A stretch of DNA of 64,000 bases. Source: JBBQXY01 sp051004815 (GTDB lineage: Bacteria; Chloroflexota; Ktedonobacteria; Ktedonobacterales; Ktedonobacteraceae). The position numbers and the translations under genes were made by a program. The notes beneath the pieces were generated by a model, which saw only the letters and a program-made list of their open reading frames with translations, did not search any database and was not told the DNA's origin. Positions 36,892 to 45,970 of the stretch are shown here, piece by piece (the first letter of the stretch is position 1; the number at the start of each line of letters is the position of its first letter). The stretch lies in NCBI GenBank assembly GCA_051004815.1, contig JBPCJY010000172.1, positions 1 through 64,000 on the forward strand, given 5' to 3'.

Positions 36892-37851
36892 ATGATATCT
36901 TTTCACCTCCAAAAGAGGTGGCAACAGGCCGCAATCAGCATCATATCTGGTTTAGCTTTTGTCATATTTCCACTGTTGCTTGCTGCTTGTGGAAGTACTT
37001 CGACCGGAAGCACCCCAACTGGAACGCCAACCTCTAATGCTTTACCCTGTGCCAGTGCCACGAGCGGCAGTGCTCCCACACCTACACCGTACCCGGCATC
37101 AACAAACCTTACCGCCCCTACTGGTTTAATCACGCCAGGTACCTTGACGGTTGGCAGTGACACCACCTATCCTCCGCAAGAGTTCATCGATACAAGCAGT
37201 GGGAATGCCACCGGCTTTGATGTTGATGTAATCACCGCGATGGCCCAGAAGCTTGGTCTGAAGGCAAAAGTCCAAACGGCGAACTTCAATACTATTCTGG
37301 ACGACCTGAGTGCCAAGCGTTATGATGTGGTCATCTCCGCGATAACCATTAACTCTGATCGCGTGCAAAAAGCAGATTTTGTGCCATACTTCCTGGCAGG
37401 TGAATCGCTCATTGTACAAAAAGGTAATCCCATGAACCTTAAATGTGTGCCGAACCTGTGTGGAACCAAGGTCGGTGTGCAAAGTGGAACGGTAGAACTG
37501 GATGATTTGAACGCTGGGAGCAAGGCCTGTACAGCGGCAGGGAAACCGGCAATTCAACTCACCGTCTTGAAAGACCAGACAGCGGTCATACAATTGCTGA
37601 TCAATCATCGCGTTGATGCTACCTACCAGGACTCGCCTGTCTCGGACTACTACATTAAACAGAATCCTGGTCAGTTTGATATCGGTGGTACTGTGGTCAA
37701 TGCTGCTGCCGAAGGTGTAGCTATCCGTAAAAACGATACCACCATGTTAAACGCTATGCGTGCTGCCTTTAGTGCCATCAAGAGTGACGGTACGTACGAC
37801 AATTTGTTCACCAAATGGCAGTTGAATTCAGCGCAGAAAATCGGTAGCTAA
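36892..37851 (+). CDS. Polar amino acid ABC transporter, substrate-binding lipoprotein
   Basis: This 319-residue lipoprotein has a basic N-terminus, a hydrophobic stretch and lipobox LLAACG. A Thr/Pro spacer leads to a family-3 periplasmic-type binding domain (from about 80; LTVGSDTTYPPQEFID, GFDVDVITAMAQKLG). AISAITINSDRVQKADF and VGVQSGTVE are typical of polar amino acid binders. A permease and an ATPase follow, giving a complete importer. The substrate is not readable from sequence; basic or acidic amino acids are likely. Confidence 0.93.
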   Translation: MISFHLQKRWQQAAISIISGLAFVIFPLLLAACGSTSTGSTPTGTPTSNALPCASATSGSAPTPTPYPASTNLTAPTGLITPGTLTVGSDTTYPPQEFIDTSSGNATGFDVDVITAMAQKLGLKAKVQTANFNTILDDLSAKRYDVVISAITINSDRVQKADFVPYFLAGESLIVQKGNPMNLKCVPNLCGTKVGVQSGTVELDDLNAGSKACTAAGKPAIQLTVLKDQTAVIQLLINHRVDATYQDSPVSDYYIKQNPGQFDIGGTVVNAAAEGVAIRKNDTTMLNAMRAAFSAIKSDGTYDNLFTKWQLNSAQKIGS

Positions 37852-37952
37852 CCGTATTTTCTCGGCTAGAATGAACATGTAAGCAATTGGCTTAGGGTTC
37901 TGGCTTCTCATACAATGTTTTGGGAAGCCAGAAGCTTGCCTGAGGAGGCCTC

Positions 37953-38729
37953 GTGTTTAGGTGGGATATTTTTCTGCATTTTCTCTACCAGGACCCCAAT
38001 CTGTTTTTTCTCAAAGCTGCTTGGACGACCTTGTGGATATCTGTTGTTGCTCAAACGCTTGGGGTCATCTTTGGTCTCTTCCTGGCACTGATGCGCATGT
38101 CACGTTTTCCTGTGCTTTCATGGATTGCACGTTCGTATATCTGGTTCTTTCGTGGCAGCCCACTCCTGGTACAGGTGCTGTTACTCTACGACGGCTTGCC
38201 AAAGATCATCCAGAATCCGGCATACTTGCTGCCAGATTATGCTTGTGTGCTCATCGCTTTCTCGCTGAATGAAGGCGCATATATGGCGGAGATAATTCGA
38301 GCAGGCATTACGTCCGTAGATCCAGGACAACTTGAAGCTGCAAAATCACTTGGCATGCGTTTTCCCCTCGCCATGCGTCGCATCATCCTGCCCCAGGCCG
38401 CTCGCGTAATTGTGCCTCCGCTGGGTAACGAATTTAATAACATGCTCAAAACAACCTCTATCGCTTCAGTCATAGGGCTTTTCGAGCTGACACACGCCAC
38501 CGATCTATTAGGCTCACCAACCTTCTCCACCTTCGAATTGCTTATTCTTGCTACTTTGTACTACCTGTTATTAACCACCTTATGGGGGTATGTACAGAAC
38601 TGGATCGAAAATCGCTTGGACCCCAATCGTACCAGCAGGCAAAATATTCAAGAGAAAAAAGGCTGGGCCGAGCGTATGCTTGGCTTTGGTTCACGGGCTG
38701 GTGGCGGCACTCTGGTCAGTGGACGCTAG
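37953..38729 (+). CDS. Polar amino acid ABC transporter permease
   Basis: This 258-residue inner-membrane permease of the HisM/GlnP group has about five helices. The EAA loop, which contacts the ATPase, is EAAKSLGMRFPLAMRRIILP. FRGSPLLVQVLL and NEGAYMAEIIRAGI are family marks. The start is GTG at 37953 with GAGG five to eight bases upstream. A single permease gene implies a homodimer. Confidence 0.93.
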   Translation: MFRWDIFLHFLYQDPNLFFLKAAWTTLWISVVAQTLGVIFGLFLALMRMSRFPVLSWIARSYIWFFRGSPLLVQVLLLYDGLPKIIQNPAYLLPDYACVLIAFSLNEGAYMAEIIRAGITSVDPGQLEAAKSLGMRFPLAMRRIILPQAARVIVPPLGNEFNNMLKTTSIASVIGLFELTHATDLLGSPTFSTFELLILATLYYLLLTTLWGYVQNWIENRLDPNRTSRQNIQEKKGWAERMLGFGSRAGGGTLVSGR

Positions 38730-38744
38730 AGAGGAACAGCAGAT

Positions 38745-39536
38745 ATGGATGGACAACAGGCCAATGGATTAGCAGCGGATGATATGGTACGAGCCGAGAA
38801 GCTTGTCAAACATTTTGGCGATCTCATGGTTTTGGATGGCGTCGATTTTTACGTGAAGCGTGGGCAAGTGGTGGTGATTATCGGGCCGAGCGGCTCCGGT
38901 AAGACGACACTGTTACGTTGTATCAATCATCTGGAGAAGATTGATCGAGGTCGCATTTATATCGAAGGCGAATTGATCGGTTATCGGGAAGTCAATGGGC
39001 AACTGGTAGAAGATAAAGAAGCCACTATTGCTCGTATACGCTCCCAAATCGGCTTTGTGTTTCAACGCTTTAATCTGTTTCCACATATGACCGTCCTCGA
39101 AAATGTTATCGAAGCTCCCATTCATGTACTCCGTCAATCCAAAGCCGAAGTGACTGAACGAGCCATGGAATTGCTCACGAAGGTGGGGCTGGCTGAAAAA
39201 GCTCATGTCTATCCGCATAAGCTCTCTGGTGGTCAACAACAGCGTGTTGCGATTGCCCGCGCCCTCGCCATGAACCCCAAGCTTATGCTCTTTGACGAGG
39301 CTACCTCCGCTCTTGACCCCGAACTCGTCGGCGAGGTACTCAAAGTGATGCGCCAACTCGCGGAAGAAGGTATGACTATGGTCGTGGTGACGCACGAAAT
39401 GGGCTTTGCGCGAGAAGTCGCCGACCATGTCATCTTTATGGATAAAGGGGTTGTTGTAGAACAAGGTCGGCCAGAGCAGGTTTTCGATAATGCCCAAAAT
39501 GAGCGCACCCGCACCTTTTTGCGCATGATTCATTGA
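38745..39536 (+). CDS. Polar amino acid ABC transporter ATP-binding protein
   Basis: This 263-residue GlnQ/HisP-type ATPase has Walker A GPSGSGKTTLL, signature LSGGQQQRV, Walker B LMLFDEATSALDPE and the H-loop VTHEMGFAREV. It follows the permease by 15 bases. About 15 residues (YREVNGQLVEDKEA) are inserted after the Walker A beta strand, as in the HisP group. Confidence 0.95.
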   Translation: MDGQQANGLAADDMVRAEKLVKHFGDLMVLDGVDFYVKRGQVVVIIGPSGSGKTTLLRCINHLEKIDRGRIYIEGELIGYREVNGQLVEDKEATIARIRSQIGFVFQRFNLFPHMTVLENVIEAPIHVLRQSKAEVTERAMELLTKVGLAEKAHVYPHKLSGGQQQRVAIARALAMNPKLMLFDEATSALDPELVGEVLKVMRQLAEEGMTMVVVTHEMGFAREVADHVIFMDKGVVVEQGRPEQVFDNAQNERTRTFLRMIH

Positions 39537-39561
39537 AGGTGCTTTTGATTGTAGCGGAAAG

Positions 39562-40038
39562 TTATGTTCCTTGACTGATAGAGCTGATCGCTCGACAGAC
39601 CTGTTTAACATTTTCATAAGTATCCATTAGATGCATATTTTCAGAAGAAACCCACTTTGCAAGTGATACCTCTTCTGAGCATAAATCAAGTGGTTCAGAA
39701 AGATTTATTTCTACGACATAAACGAAATCGATATGTATGTGTTCTTCACATTCTATGCCTGAGACGATTTTCTCGCGTAAAATACAAAAAGGAGATGGAA
39801 GTTGCGCAATAGCTTGTGTGCCAACTTTTGGCACGTCAAGCAGATCGATTATACGACCTGGAACACCGATTTCTTCAAATAGTTCGCGGAGGACACCTTT
39901 ATGAGGTTCCTCTCCCTCAACAAGATGCCCTCCAGGTGGTAACCATTTCCCTGATTTTTTGTGCAGGATCAACAAAAACCCATCCGCGTGTCTATCATAA
40001 ACGTAACCGGTAGCAACGTAGTGGCTGCTCGCTACCAT
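39562..40038 (-). CDS. NUDIX hydrolase
   Basis: This 158-residue protein has a complete Nudix box: GGHLVEGEEPHKGVLRELFE followed by EIGV. The family hydrolyses nucleoside diphosphates linked to another moiety; the substrate here is unknown. GGAAAGGA precedes the ATG. Its start overlaps the end of the upstream receiver gene by seven bases, so it is the last gene of a minus-strand operon with regulators, a radical SAM protein and a methyltransferase. Confidence 0.88.
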   Translation of the reverse strand: MVASSHYVATGYVYDRHADGFLLILHKKSGKWLPPGGHLVEGEEPHKGVLRELFEEIGVPGRIIDLLDVPKVGTQAIAQLPSPFCILREKIVSGIECEEHIHIDFVYVVEINLSEPLDLCSEEVSLAKWVSSENMHLMDTYENVKQVCRAISSISQGT

Positions 40039-40472
40039 ACTGCCGCTTCCTTTCCAGTGATACGATCGAGCCTCTCACGCAGATCATGGATATGGAACGG
40101 CTTCAAAAGAACATCGGAACATGCCAGGTGGTCGTGATTATTTTTATCTACAGTGAGCAAAATGATCGGTGGAATTGGTACAGAAGCATTCCAATGAGCG
40201 CGGAGACAGCTTAAAAAGCTGGCCCCATCCATCACGGGCATGTATAGGTCAAGCAGGATAACCGCAGGGTACTGTCCCGTAGGCAGGGCGTTCATGATCC
40301 ACGCAAGTGCCTCCTGCCCGTTTGCGGTGCAAACTGGTTGATACCCCTGAAAGTAAAGCATGTAAGAAAGCATATCCAATATGACTGGGTGATTGTCGAT
40401 CACGAGAACGATGGAGCGTTCCGCCCTCTTCTCTTCCTCTGCAAAAGATGTCGAGTTCTGTATCAATTGCAT
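40032..40472 (-). CDS. Single-domain response regulator
   Basis: This 146-residue CheY-like receiver has no output domain. The acidic pocket is in VLVIDNHPVILD, where the second Asp of the usual DD pair is Asn. The phosphoacceptor Asp is in VILLDLYMPVMDG, the Thr is in ILLTVD and the Lys is in LLKPF. It could be a phosphate sink or a protein-interaction switch. Confidence 0.87.
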   Translation of the reverse strand: MQLIQNSTSFAEEEKRAERSIVLVIDNHPVILDMLSYMLYFQGYQPVCTANGQEALAWIMNALPTGQYPAVILLDLYMPVMDGASFLSCLRAHWNASVPIPPIILLTVDKNNHDHLACSDVLLKPFHIHDLRERLDRITGKEAAVW

Positions 40473-40550
40473 AACCTTTCCCCTCCGTTGTAGTGTTGGC
40501 CATACCTACAGCTTCGGTAGCCCACATAGGAAGAAACGAGCGGACAGCAT

Positions 40551-41027
40551 CTAGTGATCGACTTGCTCATACACGGATGTGCCTGTGATACACTTTCTTA
40601 CCGCGGCAAGGAGATCTTGTATCATAAACGGTTTGGTGATCATATATGCCTGTGCTTCTGTCTGCCCGCCTTTGAGTTTATCCACCACTCCGTTGCATCC
40701 TGAGAGGATCATATACCTGGTGTTCGCGAATCTTGGGTTCGCTCTAATCCTTCGGATAACCTCGTACCCATCCATCTTTGGCAAACCGATATCAACCAGC
40801 ATCAGCTCGGGGGGACGTACCCCTGGCGTAACAAGCCACTTCATCGCTTCAATACCGTCATGAAAGGTGGCGACCTCATAACCTTCACAACTCAGAGCTA
40901 TTTCGATGACCTTTCGGATAGTAGGGGAGTCATCAATCACGAAAATAGATGTAGCCGAAGGCGGAAGATGATGATGCCCTCTTTGAGCTTGCGCTGGGAT
41001 AGTAGACTTCAACTCGGACTCGATCAT
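40551..41027 (-). CDS. Single-domain response regulator
   Basis: This 158-residue receiver protein follows a 25-residue flexible N-terminus. FVIDDSPTIRKVIEIAL, LMLVDIGLPKMDGYEVI, MILSGC and MITKPF supply the full conserved set. No output domain is present. Its start overlaps the radical SAM stop by four bases (ATGA), indicating coupling. The pair of receivers 79 bases apart suggests a phosphorelay or two inputs. Confidence 0.88.
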   Translation of the reverse strand: MIESELKSTIPAQAQRGHHHLPPSATSIFVIDDSPTIRKVIEIALSCEGYEVATFHDGIEAMKWLVTPGVRPPELMLVDIGLPKMDGYEVIRRIRANPRFANTRYMILSGCNGVVDKLKGGQTEAQAYMITKPFMIQDLLAAVRKCITGTSVYEQVDH

Positions 41028-41791
41028 GCTACCTTCTCCTTTTGCGGGACAAGAGCCACAGTATCCGCTGACGAGAGGAAGGTACGACCTCCCTTTCGTT
41101 CGATCATTTGAATCAGTCGGTGGAGACGATCGGTGTCTTCATAACGCGTCCACCTTGGCGCGTGGGCCGACCAGGATACGCTTCCAGTCTTGCTCGGAAC
41201 ATTCGCCAGGACGTTAGAGGGTATGAAACGCACGAACTGGCCGCGCATATCGGCATAGAGTGGACCCAGAATAAATCCTGCACCGACGCCTTCTTCCGCA
41301 ATACGTTCATATTCACTATCGTGAATGTGCGGCAACACCGGTCGTACTGCGATGAATGCAGGAATATCGATGCTTTTGAGATTCGCGATAGTCAGTATCC
41401 GTTCAGACGGGGATGGTGTGTGTGGCTCAACAATCGAAGCAGAATCCCAGCAACTCAGAGAAATCTGTACGCTTAACGCGGTTCCCGCCAATTTCATGGA
41501 GCGAGGGATATCACTTAGCGCGTCGAGGATAGAACCCTCGAGCAATGCTTTCGTGCTAAAGTTAACATGCTTGTGCATTGTGGCCAACTGTTTCAGCATC
41601 GCTATGCCTCGCTCGGGGCGAGCAAACGGATCACCGTCATAGCCGAATTGGATCGTCTCAAAAGGCGTCTCCAAGGCAAATTGCCGGAAACGAGAGAGGA
41701 TGTCTTCTGCGCTGACTCGCGAGCGTCCCACCTCTCCCCCTCTAGTATAGCAATATCGACATCCAAAAGGGCACGGTTCGCCAACAGGGAC
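41024..41791 (-). pseudogene. Radical SAM protein with disrupted 5' end
   Basis: The frame encodes EPCPFGCRYCYTRGGEVGRS near its start, a radical SAM CxxxCxxC cluster site (first Cys at 41771-41773). A barrel follows with IQFGYDGDPFARPERGIAML and FSTKALLEGSI, similar to SPL-like radical SAM proteins. No start codon lies between the stop of the upstream gene (41792-41794) and the cysteines. The first available codon is a GTG at 41731, after the motif. Gain or loss of one C in the CCC run at 41787-41789 would join the frame to an upstream start, for example the TTG giving GREKGRTPLSPVGEPC. Either the sequence has an error or the gene is broken. Confidence 0.75.
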
Positions 41792-42672
41792 TTAGTGGGG
41801 TTCTACCCTTTTCTCTCCCCAAGCGGTGAGCAGGGGAAATGTTGCCGTGAAGTCCGGCTGTTCCATCTCGTTAACCATCTGTTGATAGGTTATGCTGTAG
41901 TCGTCAGGTACACGTGTCCACTTCCGGAGGAAAGGTTCTACCGTTCGGAAAAGATGCCTGGTATCCTCACAAAACAACTGTCCCTCAACCGTGCCAGCGC
42001 GGTAGTGCAGCATGTGAACGTGCGTCTGCACGTTCCGGAATCCAGATCGCTGCAAAAGGCTAGCGAGTTGGCTCGTCACTCCGTCATGGCTTTGGGTAAA
42101 AAGATGCCCTGCCCGGTAAAGTGCCTCGAGCATGAGTTTCAGGAGGTGCGTGTGGGCCGGACTGCTGCTCTCAGAGATCATGTCGAATTCCGTAATCCGG
42201 ATCACCCCTCCTCGTTTGCTCACGCGTTGGTACTCCTGTAGGAGTTTGGGCCGGTCCCAGGTACGCAAGAAACTTGTTCCGAAGCGCTGATTGACCAGAT
42301 CGAAGGAAGCAGGGGAAAGTTGAGCATACGTAAGGCGTCCATGGTGCGAAATTGCACGCGATTGCTGATTTGCTGGGCTTCTGCTTGCATACGCGCATAG
42401 TCGATCATCTTGTTGCTTGTATCTACCCCCACCAGCAGTGACATCCCTGGATAGGTTTGCGCAGCCTCAATAAGCCAGCCGCCTGACCCGCAGCCCACAT
42501 CCAGCACATGCTGAAAGATAGTTGGGTCTAACTGCTCTGGCAGCACCCCGCCCATGTCGGCGGTGAGCATCTCGTCCTGGAGTCGCAGGCGAGTAAGTTC
42601 TTCTTTATTGGAGCGATCTTGCACCCAATAAGTGCTGGGAAGCTCTTGACCGCGGTTAATCGGACTAGACAT
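41792..42672 (-). pseudogene. Class I SAM-dependent methyltransferase, frameshifted
   Basis: The 5' part (from the ATG at 42672, nine bases after AAGGAG) encodes motif I VLDVGCGSGGWLIEAA and VGVDTSNKMIDYARMQAE. It then runs out of frame after RMLNFPL. The 3' part continues in another frame (RTWDRPKLLQEYQRVSKRGG to the stop at 41792). One missing C in the CCCC run at 42312-42315 restores a single protein of about 293 residues with NFPPASFDLVNQRFGTSFLR at the joint, a good match to this fold. It heads the minus-strand operon. The substrate is unknown. Confidence 0.8.
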
Positions 42673-43151
42673 GATGCTGCACTCCTTGCTCTTATGCTTG
42701 ATCCGGTTCCTGCCCCCAAAGCGTTGGGCCTTGCTATTATTCAATCCCATTATACATGAGATGATGGTAGCTGTCGAGAGAGTTATGTGCTTTTTCTTAT
42801 GTATGAGTGGGTTGGGAATCAGGCGTAGAGTTGTTTCCAATGTTCGGCTTGAATACTGTCGCCTACCCTACGAACTGGCATTAGAAGCAAAATGATATTG
42901 TTCAGTATTGACAAAATAGTATATAATGGCATACAAGGTAATTTTGCCTACTAGCTATGCTCCTATATCACCAATAGCGTTTGCGTAAGGAGGTGCGTTA
43001 CAACAGCAATCGACCTGAACATGCGTGCAATTTCTCATCCAACACAGCACATCACGTCTTCATTGTGGTTCAGGATACATAACAACATTGTTCGTCGGCG
43101 CATTCAATCATTACGTCACCACCGAATGTGACGTGAAGGAGGCTACGCTTC
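42673..43151 (+). promoter_or_regulatory. Divergent intergenic region with APC permease promoter
   Basis: TTGTTC (42898-42903), an 18-base spacer and a perfect TATAAT (42922-42927) form a promoter about 225 bases before the permease. The long leader holds a 7-bp inverted repeat (ACGTCAC 43113-43119, GTGACGT 43128-43134) next to the GAAGGAGG binding site. That could be an operator or mask the site. No gene of length is seen here. Confidence 0.5.
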
Positions 43152-44717
43152 ATGGCTTCAACAGGTATTCGCGAAGTTACAACCCAAGCAACCATTGAAG
43201 AGAAGAAGAAACTCAGAAAAGAATTTAACTTCTTCGATATGATTTTCTACACGTTGGCTGCAATTATTGGCATCGATACCCTTGGTGCCGTTTCTTCTAA
43301 TGGAGGGCAAGCTCTCACCTGGTTGCTCATTTCCGCTGTAACGTTCCTTCTTCCTTACGGTCTGCTCACCGCGGAACTGGGTAGCACGTTTACGCAAGAG
43401 GGCGGTGTCTACGAATGGTGTAAGATGGCCGGTGGCCGTTTCTTTGCATCTTTTGGCGCAATGCTCTATTGGATCTCCAATCCATTGTGGGTTGGTGGTA
43501 CGCTGGCTGTGACAGCCATTGCTGCCATTAAAACCTTCTGGTTCCTCAATCCGAATTACCAGTTTGGTGGAACGACCACCAGCGACGCCATTGTTGAAAT
43601 TGTTATCGCCCTTGCCTTTATCTGGGGTACAACCTGGTGCGCCATCATGTCGTTAAAGTTTGGCAAATGGCTCTCCGTTTTTGGTTCCTATGTCAAACTG
43701 GGTTTGTTCGCCGTATTTATTGTCCTGGCCGCGGTTTTTGTCTTTGGGGGCCATGCGACCGGCACTCATTTGGTCGTGACTGACCTGATTCCTACCAACT
43801 GGGGTTTGATCGTCAGCGGCATCTTGCCGGTGTTGATCTTCAACTGGGTTGGTTTTGAATTGCAGAATGGTGCGGGCGAAGAGATGCAAAATCCACAGCG
43901 CGATGTACCGCGTTCATTGATTCGTGCTGGCATCATCGCCGTGGTTGCCTATGCTATTCCGATCACTGTCATTCTATTCGCGCTCACCAAGAGTCAGCTC
44001 TCCAATGCCGGCGGTTTTCTCAAAGCCTTCCAGGTGGTTGCCAGTGTATTGCCAGGCCCCATCGCGACTGGACTGGGCTATTTGATCGCCCTTGGTGTAG
44101 TGATCGCCCTGGCTTCTAGTGGTGGCACATGGATCATTGGCGCGGATCGCACGTATGCTATCGCCGCTCTTGATCGCACTGCTCCAGTCGCCTTGGGCCG
44201 CTTCAGTGGTAAGTATGGTACGCCTATCGTCGTGAATGCTATGTCTGGTATTGTCGCGACCATTGCTATGGTGGCTGCCATATTGATCTCCGAGTTTTTT
44301 GCCTCTGGCAATATCGCTACGCTCTTCTCGCTGGTCTTTGGCTTCACCATTTCAACGACAACCCTTTCCTACCTGTTCATTTTCCCGGCTTACCTGATCT
44401 TGCGCTACAAATATCCCAATGTACATCGCCCCTATAAGGTACCGGGTGGCATGGTGGGAGCCTGGATTGTCACTATTCTGCCGTTGATCTACGCCGCGGT
44501 CGCCAGTTACTTTATCCTGTTCCCGACCGATGCATCCGTCAGTAATGCCGGTGTGAGCCGCTTGACCTATGAACTGACGCAGCTCCTGCCACTGGCCTTC
44601 ATCTTCTTGCTGACCGTGGGATTCTTCATTTGGGGACAGATGGAGTCAAAAAATAGAGATGTTGTCGTGGATTTGGCTGGCGGTGAAACTGAATTTGGTG
44701 TGGGAGCTGGCGAGTAG
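43152..44717 (+). CDS. APC superfamily amino acid permease
   Basis: This 521-residue membrane protein has about 12 helices of the amino acid-polyamine-organocation type. The first helix region is FFDMIFYTLAAIIGIDTLGA and the family's conserved ELGSTFTQEGGVYEW follows. FELQNGAGEEMQNPQRDVPR is the typical loop. Resemblance to glutamate/GABA-type permeases is suggested by this loop, but the substrate cannot be assigned. It is transcribed alone. Confidence 0.88.
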   Translation: MASTGIREVTTQATIEEKKKLRKEFNFFDMIFYTLAAIIGIDTLGAVSSNGGQALTWLLISAVTFLLPYGLLTAELGSTFTQEGGVYEWCKMAGGRFFASFGAMLYWISNPLWVGGTLAVTAIAAIKTFWFLNPNYQFGGTTTSDAIVEIVIALAFIWGTTWCAIMSLKFGKWLSVFGSYVKLGLFAVFIVLAAVFVFGGHATGTHLVVTDLIPTNWGLIVSGILPVLIFNWVGFELQNGAGEEMQNPQRDVPRSLIRAGIIAVVAYAIPITVILFALTKSQLSNAGGFLKAFQVVASVLPGPIATGLGYLIALGVVIALASSGGTWIIGADRTYAIAALDRTAPVALGRFSGKYGTPIVVNAMSGIVATIAMVAAILISEFFASGNIATLFSLVFGFTISTTTLSYLFIFPAYLILRYKYPNVHRPYKVPGGMVGAWIVTILPLIYAAVASYFILFPTDASVSNAGVSRLTYELTQLLPLAFIFLLTVGFFIWGQMESKNRDVVVDLAGGETEFGVGAGE

Positions 44718-44800
44718 AGACGCAATTGATTGCGCCTAAACATCGATAGCTTTCTTTGCAGCAATGCAAAGAAATTGTAACCCTACACGCTCTTAGTCAT

Positions 44801-44857
44801 CTTGTGCTATGCTTGATACAAACAGTTAAACACATCAAGCATAGCACGAGGTTTTTT
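44801..44857 (+). terminator. Terminator-like hairpin covering a ribosome binding site
   Basis: A 17-bp inverted repeat (44801-44817 with 44834-44850, one G-T type mismatch) is followed by six T. The next codon after the T run is the ATG of the alpha/beta hydrolase. The GAGG binding site lies in the 3' arm. It can end permease transcripts and could also control the hydrolase. Confidence 0.7.
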
Positions 44858-45769
44858 ATGTCCACATTATCCAAAAATTACAAATCAGTTCTTCCTGCAC
44901 TCGTTGCTCTGGGTGCTGTCGGTGGCACTGCTCTACTGGCAAGCCGTTTCTACCGCCATCCCACCGCGACACTGGTAACGATGGCGCGTGTTGGCATGAG
45001 GTTGAGCGGCGTGCGTGAAGATACCTGCATGGTAAATGGCTTGCCAATGCACTATTACTCTGCCGGTCGGCGTGGTACGCCCATTATCTTGATTCACGGC
45101 CTCGGTAACTCCGCCGAAATCTGGTCGTCCCTTATTCCTCTACTCAGCAAAGACTTCCTGGTCTATGCTCCTGATATGCCAGGCTTTGGAAAAACACCTC
45201 TGGCACCCGAAGGTGTCACTATTCGTACCCATGTCCAATACCTCAAGCATTTCATAGATGCACTGGGCTATCCACACGTCACGCTCGTAGGCAATTCCTT
45301 GGGCGGGTGGATAGCCACTCAATATGCTGTGGCGTACCCTGCAAGCGTAGAACATCTCTACCTGCTTAACAGCGCGGGTCTGCGGCGGGAAGAAATGAAC
45401 TCGCCCTATGCTGTCAACCGAGCGGAAGCTCAACGTTCAGCAAATCATATCCTCGGCTTCTCCTTCCCTCTCCCTGGTTTTGTGCTCGACGATATTGTGC
45501 GTACCTCCCAAATGGCAGCTTATAGCGGCTTTGTCAAAGGCTATGATAGGCAAGAAGAATTGGAACATGTATTGTCACTGGTGCAGGTACCAACAACCAT
45601 CATCTGGGGAGAGCGAGACAAAATATTTCCCGTCATCTGCGCCAACGATTTGCAAGCCGGTATTGCCAACGCAGAATTGCGCCTTTTACCCAAGGTTGGG
45701 CATATGCCACAAGTCCAGGCACCATTTGAGGTGGCACGCATCATTCGAGAACATAAAAAACCCGATTAG
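44858..45769 (+). CDS. Alpha/beta hydrolase
   Basis: This 303-residue protein has an N-terminal hydrophobic segment (about 10-28, LPALVALGAVGGTALLA) and a hydrolase domain. The oxyanion region is LIHGLGNSAEIW, the nucleophile Ser is in VGNSLGGWIA, the Asp is in IIWGERDKIFP and the His is in GHMPQVQAP. This looks like the MhpC/haloalkane-type group, likely membrane-tethered. The substrate is unknown. The start is fixed by the N-terminus and by GAGG six bases upstream, inside the hairpin. Confidence 0.87.
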   Translation: MSTLSKNYKSVLPALVALGAVGGTALLASRFYRHPTATLVTMARVGMRLSGVREDTCMVNGLPMHYYSAGRRGTPIILIHGLGNSAEIWSSLIPLLSKDFLVYAPDMPGFGKTPLAPEGVTIRTHVQYLKHFIDALGYPHVTLVGNSLGGWIATQYAVAYPASVEHLYLLNSAGLRREEMNSPYAVNRAEAQRSANHILGFSFPLPGFVLDDIVRTSQMAAYSGFVKGYDRQEELEHVLSLVQVPTTIIWGERDKIFPVICANDLQAGIANAELRLLPKVGHMPQVQAPFEVARIIREHKKPD

Positions 45770-45885
45770 CTTTGCTGCGCTCTTTCTTTTACCTGCCGAT
45801 CAGATATTTTTATATTCCTATCGTTTTTGTTCCCATTATCAGCACTGTTTTATGCCATGCATTATGTACATGCAAGTTAATTTGC

Positions 45886-45891
45886 TATAAT
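45886..45891 (+). promoter_or_regulatory. Extended -10 for the OmpR-type regulator
   Basis: TGC followed by TATAAT (45886-45891) lies about 80 bases before the gene. A weak TTATGT 18 bases upstream may serve as -35. Confidence 0.45.
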
Positions 45892-45970
45892 GGCAGTATT
45901 GCGTTCGATGAAAAGAAGTCATTGCTAACCGAGCGATGGTTAGCAATGTATGTAGTTGTGAGGGGATGGG

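Noticed and set aside
41602..41784. Minus-strand frame starting TTG upstream of the radical SAM motif
   Set aside because: A shadow created by the one-base shift; it does not contain the cysteine motif and continues into the wrong frame.
42998..43090. 30-codon leader peptide before the APC permease
   Set aside because: The only start overlaps the purine-rich site with no spacing, and the peptide shows no attenuator-type codon run.
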